From Streptomyces calvus (GTDB lineage Bacteria > Actinomycetota > Actinomycetes > Streptomycetales > Streptomycetaceae): a stretch of 64,000 nucleotides of DNA. Of the stretch, positions 41,445 through 50,587 are shown piece by piece. Under the pieces are notes generated by a model. The model was not told the origin of the DNA. It ran no database searches and saw nothing but the letters and a program-made list of their open reading frames with translations. Position 1 is the first letter of the stretch. Every line of letters begins with the position of its first letter. The position numbers and the translations under genes are program-made. Location of the stretch: the NCBI RefSeq assembly GCF_006782915.1, contig NZ_VCNP01000045.1, forward strand, positions 111,557 through 175,556, in the 5' to 3' direction.

Positions 41445-44228
41445 TCACCGGACGTCCCCCGCCCGTAGTTCCCGCACCGAGCCGCGGCGCCCCGTCCACC
41501 ACGCCTGCGCGGCCGCGACACCGACGGTCAGGACCACCACCGCCAGCGCGGGCACCAGCAGCGACACCGGGTCGGTACGCAGTTCCGCCGGGCCCGCCGG
41601 GGAGGCGGCCGTGGCGACGGCGAGGGTCGTCAGGTCGACGCCGGGCGCGAGCAGCCGGACGGCCGCCCAGGCCGTGAGGGTGCCGCCGGCCGCCGCGAGC
41701 AGCGCCTGCGGCAGGGACTCCAGGACGAGCAGCCGGCGGCCCTGCGCACGGGTGAGGCCCATGGTGCGCAGCCGGGCCAGCAGCGCGGCGCGTTCCGGCG
41801 CGGCACGCAGCAGGGTCAGCAGCAGCGCGAGGACGGCGTACCCGGCGCCCGCCGCCACCGCCGCGGCGTAGACGCGCTCGGCGCCGGACTGCAGGGGCGA
41901 GTCGACGTAGGCCGCGAACGCCTCCGCGCGCAGCCGGACCCGGGCGTCGTCGCCCGCCGCCGCGCGCAGCCCGTGCGCGTCAGGGCGGTCGCCGGTCACC
42001 AGCAGGGAGGTCGGCCGGGCGGCCGCGGCGGGCAGCCCCGCCCGGTCCACGACCAGGAACTCCTCCCCGACGAGCACGGGCGTGCGCTCCCGCGCCCCGA
42101 CGATCCGCACGGTGACGTGGCTGCCGTCGCCAAGGCGCACCGGGAACGGCCGGGTGCCGTAGCGCTCGGCGACGGCGGGGGAGGCCAGCGCGGGCAGGGG
42201 CGCGGCGGCGGAACCGCCGGGGGCGGTGGTATCTCCGGGGACGGCGAGGACGTCCGCGTCGAAGGTGCCGATGCCGGTGTGCCGGGCGAGGGCCGCGTAG
42301 CCGTCCGGGTCGACACCGGCCAGCGGGACGGTCGGCCTGCCGTCCTGCGGATGGGCGGAGGAGTCGACGCTCACCGCGGTCACGTCCCGTACGCCGGGCA
42401 CGCGGCGGACCCGGTCGGTCAGCCCGGACGGCAGTCCGCCCGGCGCGTCGACGCGGGCGTCCGCGCCGACGGCCAGGACGGCCGCGCGGTCCCGGGCGTC
42501 GGCCACACCGGTGAGGACGGAACCGCCGAAGGCGGCGGTGGTCAGTGCGGTCAGCAGCGCGAGCAGCGGCAGTACCGCGGACGCGGAGGTGCGGCCCGCG
42601 CGGGCCAGCGACAGCGGGCCGACGACGCCGCGCAGTCGTCCGGCCGGACGGGCCAGCGCGCGCAGCGGCAGCGGGTACAGGCGCACCAGCACCAGGGCGG
42701 CGATCACGCCGACCAGGACCGGGGCCAGGGACACCAGCGGGTCGCCGGACGGATCCGGCCCGTCCGAGGTGCCGCGGGTGCGCAGCGCCACGATCGCGCC
42801 CACCGCCACGGTGAGCAGGGTGAGTTCGGCGACCGTGCGGCGCCGGGACGGGCGGGCCGCGGCGACGTCGCCGCGCGCGGCGTGCACGCGCACCGAGCGG
42901 TGCGCGGCGACCGCCCGCAGCGGCAGCGCCGCGCAGGCGAGCAGCGCGGTCGCCGCCGCGGCGGCCACGGCGTACAGCGGCCGGGCCCCGGGGAGCGCCG
43001 ACCGGGCGGCGGCCAGTCCGAGGGCGGCGGCCGGTACGGCGACCACCGCGGTCTCCGCCAGCAGCCGGCCGGCCAGTCCGCGCAGCGAGGCGCCGCGGGC
43101 GCGCAGCAGGACGAGTTCGGCGCGGCGCCGGTCGGCGGCGAGCGAGCCCGCCATGAGCAGCACGACCGCCGCGACCGTGCCGGTGCCGGACGCGGCGACG
43201 GCGACCAGCGGGCCGATGGCCGAACGCAGCCGCTCGTGATCGGCGAACACCTCGTCGAGCGCGGTGTCCGCCTCCACGTCCGGGGACGCGGCCGCCCGCA
43301 CCCGCTGCAGCAGCGGGCCCGCCTCCAGGGAGGCGACCGCCGACGTCAGCCGGGCCGGCTCGTGGCCGTGCACCGCGGACACCTTCGGCGCCAGCGTCCA
43401 GTACCGCTCGGGCGTACCGGGCGTGCCCAGCATCGCGGGCGCCGCGTCCGGGGGCAGCAGCAGCGCGCCGACCCAGAACACGCTGCGCTGCGGGTCGCCG
43501 GGGACGTTGGCGAGGCTGGGGCTGCGCAGCACCGGCGTGGCCGACCAGTACGCCTCCCGGGGTGCGCGGGGTTCGACGATGCCGGTGACGCGCACCGCGA
43601 GCGGGGCGCGTTCCACACCGGGCACGTGCAGGACGGAACCCACCTCGATGTTCAGCTTCCGGGCGGTCTCGGCGCTGACGGCGGCCTCGACGGCCCGCGT
43701 CGCCGCGGTGGTGCCGGCCCGGGGCCGTGGCAGCCGGCCCGCGCGCAGCCGGGAGTGGTCGGCGAGAGCGTTCGGCGCGACCAGGAGGAACTGCGGAGGC
43801 ACCTCGTCCGGCCGGGACAGCCACGGGTCCGGGACCTCCAGCCGCCGGGTGGTGCGCACGCCGTAGGAGGACTGCTCCGGGTCGAGCGGCAGCATGCGGC
43901 CGGCCAGCGCGAGGATCTTCGCGTGGGCGGCGCGCACCGCGGCGTGCCGCAGCTGCGTCTCCCGCTCTCCGGGCGGCGGCGCGAAGTCGGCCCGGGAGGT
44001 GTACAGCTGGACGGTGGTGCGGCCGGGCCCGGCCGCCTCCAGGGCGCGGCGCAGCCCCGCGTCGTCGTACCGGTCGACCGCCAGCGGCAGCGCGGCGGCC
44101 AGGAACGCGGTCACCGCGACCAGCAGCGCCAGCGCCGCCGCCGCGGTGGGAGCGGCCCGCAGCCGTGTACGCACCCACGGCGCCACCGCACGCACCCGCC
44201 TCACCGCCGGCACGGCCACGTCACTCAC
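41445..44228 (-). CDS. FtsX-like ABC permease (927 residues)
   Basis: Large permease with MacB/FtsX organisation. An N-terminal membrane segment (AAAALALLVAVTAFLAAALPLAV) and a big extracytoplasmic domain (~55-330) come first. Three membrane segments at ~345-440 follow (the LVAVAASGTGTVAAVVLLMAGSLAADRRRAELVLLRARG motif), then a second half with further segments and a C-terminal FtsX triplet (LLLTLLRAAPERAALLARLRTMG). GTG start at 44228 overlaps the preceding permease gene by 8 bp. Substrates of this subclass are usually lipids, peptides or mechanical signals at the envelope; none can be assigned. Confidence 0.88.
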   Translation of the reverse strand: MSDVAVPAVRRVRAVAPWVRTRLRAAPTAAAALALLVAVTAFLAAALPLAVDRYDDAGLRRALEAAGPGRTTVQLYTSRADFAPPPGERETQLRHAAVRAAHAKILALAGRMLPLDPEQSSYGVRTTRRLEVPDPWLSRPDEVPPQFLLVAPNALADHSRLRAGRLPRPRAGTTAATRAVEAAVSAETARKLNIEVGSVLHVPGVERAPLAVRVTGIVEPRAPREAYWSATPVLRSPSLANVPGDPQRSVFWVGALLLPPDAAPAMLGTPGTPERYWTLAPKVSAVHGHEPARLTSAVASLEAGPLLQRVRAAASPDVEADTALDEVFADHERLRSAIGPLVAVAASGTGTVAAVVLLMAGSLAADRRRAELVLLRARGASLRGLAGRLLAETAVVAVPAAALGLAAARSALPGARPLYAVAAAAATALLACAALPLRAVAAHRSVRVHAARGDVAAARPSRRRTVAELTLLTVAVGAIVALRTRGTSDGPDPSGDPLVSLAPVLVGVIAALVLVRLYPLPLRALARPAGRLRGVVGPLSLARAGRTSASAVLPLLALLTALTTAAFGGSVLTGVADARDRAAVLAVGADARVDAPGGLPSGLTDRVRRVPGVRDVTAVSVDSSAHPQDGRPTVPLAGVDPDGYAALARHTGIGTFDADVLAVPGDTTAPGGSAAAPLPALASPAVAERYGTRPFPVRLGDGSHVTVRIVGARERTPVLVGEEFLVVDRAGLPAAAARPTSLLVTGDRPDAHGLRAAAGDDARVRLRAEAFAAYVDSPLQSGAERVYAAAVAAGAGYAVLALLLTLLRAAPERAALLARLRTMGLTRAQGRRLLVLESLPQALLAAAGGTLTAWAAVRLLAPGVDLTTLAVATAASPAGPAELRTDPVSLLVPALAVVVLTVGVAAAQAWWTGRRGSVRELRAGDVR

Positions 44229-47200
44229 CGCCCCGTTCCCGCAGGGACGTCACCGGGTCGGCCCTGCGCAGCGCCAGCACCGCGGTGACCAGCAGCGGTG
44301 CGGCGGACACGGCGGCCAGGAGGACGGCCACCCGCAGCGGCGGCAGTTCCACCAGGACCTCCGGCACCGGACGGCCGGCCTCCCCGGTCAGCATGATCAG
44401 CGGGATCACCGACCGGGCCAGCACCGTGCCCAGCAGGACGCCCACCGCCAGCGCAAGACCGACCAGCACCCCGTGCTCGACCAGCACCACCCGGGCCAGC
44501 CGCCGCCGGGAGGCGCCCAGCGCGCGCAGCACCGCGAACTCGGCCGACCGTTCGCGCAGCGAGCCCGCCGCGCCCACCGCGAACCCGACCGCCGTCAGCG
44601 CCGCCGCCGCGAGGGCCGCCGCGCCGAACACCGCCCCGGGCCCGGCGCCGAACGGGTCGTCGCGCAGCTGCCTCGCGATCTCGTCGCGCACCACCACCCG
44701 CGCCGGGTCGACGTCGGGCCGGTCGCGCAGCGCACCGGCCACCCGGGCCGACGCGCCCGGCGCGGTCGCCAGCCACCACTCGCCCGGCGCCACGCTCGTG
44801 CCCTGCCGCTGCTGCAGCACCCGGTTGACGGACCGCAGGTCGACCAGCAGCGCCCCGCCGTCGTCCGCGCCGCCGGTCGGCGTGGACGGCAGCTCCCGCA
44901 CCGCCCGCACGATCCGCAGCGGCACGGTGGCGTCACCGATCCGCACGTCCACCCGCTGCCCGGGACGGGCGCCCGCGGAGTCGAGGTACCGGTCGGTGGC
45001 CACGGCGTTCACCTCGGGCACCGCCCGCTGCGGCACCTGGAGGCCGACGGTGAGGGAGGCGGCCCGCCAGGCCATGTCGGCGGGCACGTACCCGGTGCCG
45101 TACGTGAAGGTCGCGGGGTCGGACGCGGCGCGGCGGGGCGGGCTCGGGTCGGTGGTGCCGTCCGGCGCGGACACCGCCGCGTCGGCGCGCACGGACGGCT
45201 TCCACGTCGCCGGCAGCCGCAGCGCGCGCTCCCGCCCGCCGGTGTCCGTGGCGGTCAGCGCGGCCAGGGTGAGACGGTGCCGCTCGGCCTTCCCGACCGG
45301 CTGGTACAGGTCGAGGCGGAGCCCGGTCAGGGTCAGCGCGCCGACCGGCGCCTCGGCGGCCGCCGCCAGGTCGAGCACCAGCGTGTGCGGCCGCCCGTCG
45401 GCGCGGAGCGCCCCGAGGTCCAGCCCGTACGGCGTGCCGTAGGAGTCCACCAGCGTCGCGGTGACGTCGACCGACGACGCCGGGTCCGCGCCGCCGAGGC
45501 GGGCGGTGAGTGCCAGGCGCGCGGTGCCCGCCGGCACCCGGACACCCGCGGTGGTGCCCTCCGGCGACAGGCCCCGCACCCACGCGTCCACCGGCTCCGC
45601 CGCCAGGTCGGAGCGCATCAGCACGGTGTCCGCCGCGTGCGCGGTGTCCAGCGCGAGCACGGTCGCCGTCCGCCCGCCCGACAGCGGCACGGTGGTACGC
45701 ACGGCAGGCGCGGCCCGGCGGACACCGGGCACCGCCGCGTACGCCTGCGTACGGCCGAACTCGTCCTCGCCCGCGGCCACGACCCGCACCGGCGCACCCG
45801 CCCGGAAGTCCGCCTGGTCGTCCTGCGAACGCTCCCACGAGGAGCCCTGCCCGATCGCCAGCACGCCCAGCGCCACGGCGAGCACCAGCAGCAGCACCGG
45901 CCCCGCCCCGCGCATCGGACGGCGGCCGAGCTGCCAGCCGGCCAGCGCCCCCGGCAGTCCGCGGCTGCGCGCCGCCCGCCGCTCGGCCGGCCGCGCCACC
46001 AGTGGCAGCAGCCGCAGCGTCAGCACCGTGCCGGCGAGCAGCGCCAGCGCCGGCGCCACCACGAGCAGCGGGTCGACACCGAGATCGCGGCCGGCCGTAC
46101 CGGCGGGCCGTCCGCTCAGCCGCCAGTACGCGACCGCGGCCACCACCAGCAGCCCCACGTCCGCGCCCGCGCGCACCACGCCCGGCAGCGGCCGCGCCCG
46201 GCCCGCCGTGAACGACGAGGCCAGCGCGGGGACGGTGACGGCGAGCGCACAGCCCACCGCCACACCCGCCGCCACCAGCCACACCGTGCCGCGCCCGGCG
46301 ACCGCGCCGACGGACGCGTCCAGCCGCAGCCCGATCCGGGCCGGCGCGCCCTGCCCGGCCAGCAGACGGAGGAGCGGCCCCGCCAGCAGCACCGCGCACA
46401 CCGCCGCGGGCACGGCCAGCAGCAGCGCCTCCAGCGCGGCCGGCCACGCCACCTGGCGGCGGGAGGCGCCGCGGGCCCGCAACAGCCGTGTCTCGGCGGC
46501 CCGTTCGGCGCTCAGCAGCCGGGCCACCAGCAGCAGCGCGCAGCCGGCGAGGAGGGCCAGCTGGAGCGCGATGATCAGCAGGGTGGAGCGGGAGACGAGC
46601 AGGGAGCGCTCGACCCGGTCCAGCACCGCGGGAAGCTCACTCGCGGCGCTCGCCGTGCCGTTCAGCGCCTCCGCCCTGGGCAGGGCGGTGGTGCCGGTGC
46701 GCATCGCCTCGCGCAGCGCGTCGATCCGCCCGGTGCCGAGCGTGGAGAAGTCGGCCGACGCCAGCCAGCCCGAGCCGCCCGCGCTGACCCGGTTCCCGGT
46801 GAACACGGACGGGTCGGCGAGCAGCGGACCGTACGTGGTGAAGTGCACCTCGACGATCCCGCGGCCGTCGAGGTCGTCCAGCCGCCAGTAGGGCGCGGCG
46901 GTGTCCACGGGCCGGTACACGCCGGTGAGCCGCACCGTGGCGGGCGGCCCGTCGAGCCGGTCGTCCAGGACGAACCGGTCGCCCGGCCCTACGCCGAGGC
47001 GGCGGGCGGCGGTCTCCGGGAGGGCGGCCTCGATCACCGTCCCGCCGGCCGCGCGGGGCAGCCGGCCTCCGGTGATCCGCACCTGCGTCCGGTCGAGGGC
47101 CGCGAAGTGCGTGAGGTCGGGTTCGTCGGTCTCCGCGCGGTCCCTGGCCGGGCGCAGCGAGGCGGGCAGGGCGTACGGGCCGGAGCGGGTGAGGGTGCGC

Positions 47201-47496
47201 AGCGTCACCGGCAGCCCGTCGAACGCCTCGCGCGCCCCGTCGCGTACGGCGGCGTCGGCGGCGGCGCGACCGTCGGCGGGGACGTCGGCGCGGACGGCGA
47301 GCGTGGTGTCGCCGGCGGCACGCGGGTCGCCCAGGGCGTGCCGCAGGGCCGCGTCGCCGATCGCGGTGGAGTAGGCGGTGAGGGTGGCCAGGACCGCCGT
47401 GGTCAGCAGGATCGTGAGCAGGGCCGCCGCGAGCAGCGGCCGGTGCGCCCGCGCGCGGGCGAGCACGAACCTCGCCGACCCCCCTGCGGCAGCCAC
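44221..47496 (-). CDS. FtsX-like ABC permease (1091 residues)
   Basis: Very large permease of the same class and first gene of the unit; GTG start at 47496. N-terminal membrane helix (LLAAALLTILLTTAVLATLTAY), large extracytoplasmic region, a first FtsX triplet around 310-400 (LIIALQLALLAGCALLLVARLL; TRLLRARGASRRQV) and a second at the C-terminus (FAVGAAGSLRERSAEFAVLRALGASRRRL, VLVGLALAVGVLLGTVLA, VAVLLAAVSAAPLLVTAVLAL). The characteristic 'LRALGASRRR' coupling segment is present. With the 927-residue protein it would form a heterodimeric transporter energised by the AbrB-tailed ATPase. Confidence 0.88.
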   Translation of the reverse strand: MAAAGGSARFVLARARAHRPLLAAALLTILLTTAVLATLTAYSTAIGDAALRHALGDPRAAGDTTLAVRADVPADGRAAADAAVRDGAREAFDGLPVTLRTLTRSGPYALPASLRPARDRAETDEPDLTHFAALDRTQVRITGGRLPRAAGGTVIEAALPETAARRLGVGPGDRFVLDDRLDGPPATVRLTGVYRPVDTAAPYWRLDDLDGRGIVEVHFTTYGPLLADPSVFTGNRVSAGGSGWLASADFSTLGTGRIDALREAMRTGTTALPRAEALNGTASAASELPAVLDRVERSLLVSRSTLLIIALQLALLAGCALLLVARLLSAERAAETRLLRARGASRRQVAWPAALEALLLAVPAAVCAVLLAGPLLRLLAGQGAPARIGLRLDASVGAVAGRGTVWLVAAGVAVGCALAVTVPALASSFTAGRARPLPGVVRAGADVGLLVVAAVAYWRLSGRPAGTAGRDLGVDPLLVVAPALALLAGTVLTLRLLPLVARPAERRAARSRGLPGALAGWQLGRRPMRGAGPVLLLVLAVALGVLAIGQGSSWERSQDDQADFRAGAPVRVVAAGEDEFGRTQAYAAVPGVRRAAPAVRTTVPLSGGRTATVLALDTAHAADTVLMRSDLAAEPVDAWVRGLSPEGTTAGVRVPAGTARLALTARLGGADPASSVDVTATLVDSYGTPYGLDLGALRADGRPHTLVLDLAAAAEAPVGALTLTGLRLDLYQPVGKAERHRLTLAALTATDTGGRERALRLPATWKPSVRADAAVSAPDGTTDPSPPRRAASDPATFTYGTGYVPADMAWRAASLTVGLQVPQRAVPEVNAVATDRYLDSAGARPGQRVDVRIGDATVPLRIVRAVRELPSTPTGGADDGGALLVDLRSVNRVLQQRQGTSVAPGEWWLATAPGASARVAGALRDRPDVDPARVVVRDEIARQLRDDPFGAGPGAVFGAAALAAAALTAVGFAVGAAGSLRERSAEFAVLRALGASRRRLARVVLVEHGVLVGLALAVGVLLGTVLARSVIPLIMLTGEAGRPVPEVLVELPPLRVAVLLAAVSAAPLLVTAVLALRRADPVTSLRERGGE

Positions 47497-47639
47497 CCCA
47501 ACCCCCCGTGGTTGTCCGGACCTCCGGGTGATGTTGTCAGAGGCGGTGTCGCACGGGTAAGCGCCGTGAATACGGGCTTGACCGGATTGTGATCGAAATG
47601 TGGCTACGTATTACCGGAATGCGACCGGAGTGGGCAGCG

Positions 47640-48053
47640 TCAGTCCGCGGTGTTGATCATCGAGGCCGCCGCGTACGTCAGGTACTTCCACAGCGTCTGC
47701 TCGTGCTCCTCGGACAGACCGAGCTCGTCGACCGCGTCCCGCATGTGCTTCAGCCACGCGTCGTGCGCCGCCCGGTCCACCTTGAACGGGACGTGCCGCA
47801 TCCGCAGCCGCGGATGACCGCGGTTGTCGCTGTACGTGGTCGGACCGCCCCAGTACTGCATGAGGAACAGCGCGAGCCGCTCCTCGGCCGGGCCCAGGTC
47901 CTCCTCGGGATACATGGGCCGCAGCAGCGGATCGCCGGCCACTCCCTCGTAGAAACGGTGGACGAGCCGGCGGAAGGTCTCCTCCCCGCCGACCTGCTCG
48001 TAGAAGGTTTGCTCCTGAAGCGTGCCGCGCCGAATCTCTGTCACGCCGTCCAT
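47640..48053 (-). CDS. Group II truncated haemoglobin
   Basis: 137 residues from the ATG at 48053 (a GTG at 48065 is the alternative). 2-on-2 globin fold: FYEQVGGEETFRRLVHRFYEGVAGDP, PLLRPMYPEEDL, LFLMQYWGGPTTYSDNRGHPRLRMRHVPFKV with the proximal His in RMRHVPF, and the C-terminal WKYLTYAAASMINT. The Trp in the LWKYL segment matches the G8 Trp of TrbO/GlbO proteins. Role by family: binding O2/NO/sulfide, electron or peroxide chemistry. Divergent from the methyltransferase gene with a 57-bp shared promoter space. Confidence 0.93.
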   Translation of the reverse strand: MDGVTEIRRGTLQEQTFYEQVGGEETFRRLVHRFYEGVAGDPLLRPMYPEEDLGPAEERLALFLMQYWGGPTTYSDNRGHPRLRMRHVPFKVDRAAHDAWLKHMRDAVDELGLSEEHEQTLWKYLTYAAASMINTAD

Positions 48054-48110
48054 GGTCTCAGACACCCGGACATAGGACTCAAGGCCTAGGACCGGCCTAC
48101 TGTGGGAGCC
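48054..48110. promoter_or_regulatory. 57-bp divergent promoter spacer
   Basis: Shared by the haemoglobin (leftward) and methyltransferase (rightward) genes. It contains the palindrome CCTAGG inside GGCCTAGGACC. So little space implies overlapping promoters and probably joint control; TACTGT shortly before the rightward ATG is a possible -10. Confidence 0.45.
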
Positions 48111-49094
48111 ATGGACGGGCAGCACCGTGATCACGGTGACGTCGTCGCCGCCTCGGCGCGGGCGGCGCTCGTGCGGGAGATCGACGCGAGCGGCGCGTTC
48201 GACGCCGACCCGGTGTGGCGGGAGGCGTTCGCCGCCGTGCCGCGCCACCTGTTCGTACCGGCCTACTACGCCGGCGTCGTCGGCGGCTACGAACGCCGGT
48301 CGGCCGACGACCCGGATCCGGCGGCGCGCGAACGGTGGCTGCGCGGCGCCTACGAGGACACCCCGCTGGCCATCCGGCTGAGCGACGGCGAACTGCTCTC
48401 CTCCAGCAGCCAGCCCTCCCTGATGGCGCTGATGCTGGCCGGACTGGACGTCCGGGACGGCCACGACGTCCTGGAGATCGGCACCGGCAGCGGCTACAAC
48501 GCCGCCCTGCTCGCCCACCGGCTCGGCGACGACGACCTGGTCACCACGGTGGACCTGGATCCGGAGCTGACCGCGTCGGCCCGCCGGCACCTCGACGCCG
48601 CCGGACACCACCCGGTCGTCGTCACCGGCGACGGCGCGCGCGGGGTGCCCGAACGCGCGCCCTTCGACCGGATCATCGCGACCTGCGCGCTGCCGTCGCT
48701 GCCGCGCGCCTGGCTCGCCCAGTGCCGCCCGGGCGCGCGGATCGTAGCCCCGTTCGCCACCGGTCTGGTCGCGCTCACGGTGCGCGACGCCGGGCGCGCC
48801 GAGGGGCGCTTCCTGCACACGCCCGCCTACTTCGTGCCGCTGCGCGGCGCCGGCCGGTCCCGGCAGGAGCAGCCCGACCTGGACGGACTGCCGGCCGCGG
48901 CGCGGGGCAGCGACCTGTTCCGCTTCCTGCTGGCGCTGACCGCCGGCGTCCTGGAACCACGGGAGGCGTACGAGGTGTGGGAGCGCGAGGGCAGGCCGCG
49001 GCGCGAACGCTACGGCCTGACCGCCGACGGCGAGGGCGACCGCGCCTGGCTGGACGACCCGCGCGGGCCGTACGTCTGGCCAGTGCCCTCCTGA
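48111..49094 (+). CDS. SAM-dependent methyltransferase, PCMT-like
   Basis: 327 residues from the ATG at 48111. Resembles protein-L-isoaspartate O-methyltransferase: VPRHLFVPAYYA, SSSSQPSLMALMLAGL (substrate loop; PCMT has ISQP), SAM motif I VLEIGTGSGYNAALLA, motif II VTTVDLDPELTASARRHL, DRIIATCALPSLPRAWLAQ. The ~80-residue C-terminal extension is typical of the actinobacterial subclass, some of which modify peptides (O-methyltransferases for aspartate in RiPPs), but no precursor peptide is seen nearby. True substrate unknown. Confidence 0.87.
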   Translation: MDGQHRDHGDVVAASARAALVREIDASGAFDADPVWREAFAAVPRHLFVPAYYAGVVGGYERRSADDPDPAARERWLRGAYEDTPLAIRLSDGELLSSSSQPSLMALMLAGLDVRDGHDVLEIGTGSGYNAALLAHRLGDDDLVTTVDLDPELTASARRHLDAAGHHPVVVTGDGARGVPERAPFDRIIATCALPSLPRAWLAQCRPGARIVAPFATGLVALTVRDAGRAEGRFLHTPAYFVPLRGAGRSRQEQPDLDGLPAAARGSDLFRFLLALTAGVLEPREAYEVWEREGRPRRERYGLTADGEGDRAWLDDPRGPYVWPVPS

Positions 49095-49115
49095 CGTCCC
49101 CGCCGGACGGTTTCC

Positions 49116-50504
49116 TCAGCCCCGGCGGATCGTGATCGTCGTCCAGGCGCCCACGTGGACCCGGTCGCCGTCCTGCAGCGGCACCGGGACGAACGGCTGG
49201 ATCGGCTCGTCCGAGCCGTTGACCGTCGTGCCGTTCGTCGAGTTCTGGTCGACGACCGCCCAGGTGCCGTCCGGCTGCTGCACCAGCACCGCGTGCTGGT
49301 GCGAGACGCCCGGGTCCTCCGGCGGAGTCGACAGATCGATGTCCGGGGTGTCGCCGGTGGAGTGGCGGCGCCGGCCGATGGTGATCTGGTTGCCGGTGAG
49401 CGTGCGCTGCTGCTCCGGCGAGTACGCGGGCAGGTTCAGGCCCGCGGCCTCGGGGCCGGAGCGCTGCATCATCGCCATGAAGTACTCGCGGTCCGGGCCG
49501 ATCGTCGCGGTCCAGGTGGCCGGGCCCTGCGGCGGCCGGTGCTGCTGCGGGAAGCCGGCGGGGCCGGGCGGCGCCTGGGTGCCGCCGGGCTGCGGGTAGC
49601 CGTAACCGCCGTGCGCACCGGGGCCGTTCGGACCACCGGGACCACCGGGGCCGCCGGGACCACCGGGGCCGCCGGGGCCACCGGCGCCACCGGGGCCGCC
49701 GGTCGGCGGGGAGATCACCCAGTCGTCGTCACCGCCGCCGAAGGCGGGCCCGCCCTGCTGCGGGCGGCCGGTGTCCTGCGGGAACGCGGGCGGGGCGGGC
49801 GGTCCGGGCTGGAACGCCTGCGGAGCACCGGGACCGCCGGGACCACCCGGGCCACCGTGACCGCCGGGGCCGTTCGGGCCACCGTGACCGCCGGGGCCAC
49901 CGTGACCGGGGCCGCCGGGGCCGGGACCACCGTGGCCGGGCGGGCCGGGCGGTGGCGGTACCGGGCGCGAGGGATCGCCGCCGAATCCGGGCGGGCCCGG
50001 CGGGATCGGCTCGGCGGGCCGGTTCATCTGCGAGGGGCGCGAGCTCTGGTAGTCGTACGCGTCACCGCCGCCGTACGACGGGCCGGGCGGCGGCGGGAAA
50101 GGCCCACCGGGCCGCTGACCCGCACCGGGACCCTGACCCGGGCCCTGACCAGGACCCTGACCGGGTCCGGGGGCCGGCGGGCGCGGGGCGGCCGGGGTGT
50201 ACGACGTCGCCGTGTTCGTCAGGAAGTTCCACCGGCACTCCTCGCAGAACGGCGCACCGCCCTCACGCGGCGTACGGCACTGCGGGCACAGCTCCGGCGG
50301 ACGGCCACCGGGGCCGCCGAAACCACCGGGGCCTCCCGGGCCGCCGGGGCCGCCGGGTCCGGGCGGCGGCGGGAAGCCGTAGCCGCCGCCGGGCGCGGGA
50401 GGCGGGGGAGGAGGAGGTGGGGGCACGGCACCCGCCATGCGGTGACCGCACACCTCGCACCAGTCGTCGGAACCCGACTGGTGTCCGTTCGGGCAGGTCG
50501 GCAT
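49116..50504 (-). CDS. FHA-domain protein with zinc ribbons and a collagen-like centre
   Basis: 462 residues. Two zinc ribbons: CPNGH...CEVCGH (4-21) and CPQC...CEEC (~74-91). Residues ~95-345 are almost only Gly, Pro, His and Gln in collagen-like GPGG/GGPGGP repeats. The C-terminal FHA domain (~370-460) has TIGRRRHSTGD, VSHQHAVL and NSTNGTTVNG, with the residues that hold phosphothreonine. Last gene of the pknG operon. In mycobacteria the FHA protein GarA is the PknG substrate; by position and domain this protein is a plausible phospho-reader or substrate, which is inference. Cytoplasmic. Confidence 0.92.
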   Translation of the reverse strand: MPTCPNGHQSGSDDWCEVCGHRMAGAVPPPPPPPPPAPGGGYGFPPPPGPGGPGGPGGPGGFGGPGGRPPELCPQCRTPREGGAPFCEECRWNFLTNTATSYTPAAPRPPAPGPGQGPGQGPGQGPGAGQRPGGPFPPPPGPSYGGGDAYDYQSSRPSQMNRPAEPIPPGPPGFGGDPSRPVPPPPGPPGHGGPGPGGPGHGGPGGHGGPNGPGGHGGPGGPGGPGAPQAFQPGPPAPPAFPQDTGRPQQGGPAFGGGDDDWVISPPTGGPGGAGGPGGPGGPGGPGGPGGPNGPGAHGGYGYPQPGGTQAPPGPAGFPQQHRPPQGPATWTATIGPDREYFMAMMQRSGPEAAGLNLPAYSPEQQRTLTGNQITIGRRRHSTGDTPDIDLSTPPEDPGVSHQHAVLVQQPDGTWAVVDQNSTNGTTVNGSDEPIQPFVPVPLQDGDRVHVGAWTTITIRRG

Positions 50505-50587
50505 GTCGGCGCTTCCCCCTCTCCTTGGCCGGCCGCTTCCGGCCGGATTTCTCCAACCCCGAGGGGCCGGGCTCGATTACTTCCGGG

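Noticed and set aside
43894..47592. 1232-residue plus-strand frame opposite the permeases
   Set aside because: Arg/Gly/Gln/His-rich shadow of the FtsX permease genes with no domain content.
49600..50400. Regular repeats that might look like a CRISPR or minisatellite
   Set aside because: They are codon repeats for Gly/Pro within the FHA-protein gene; no unique spacers.
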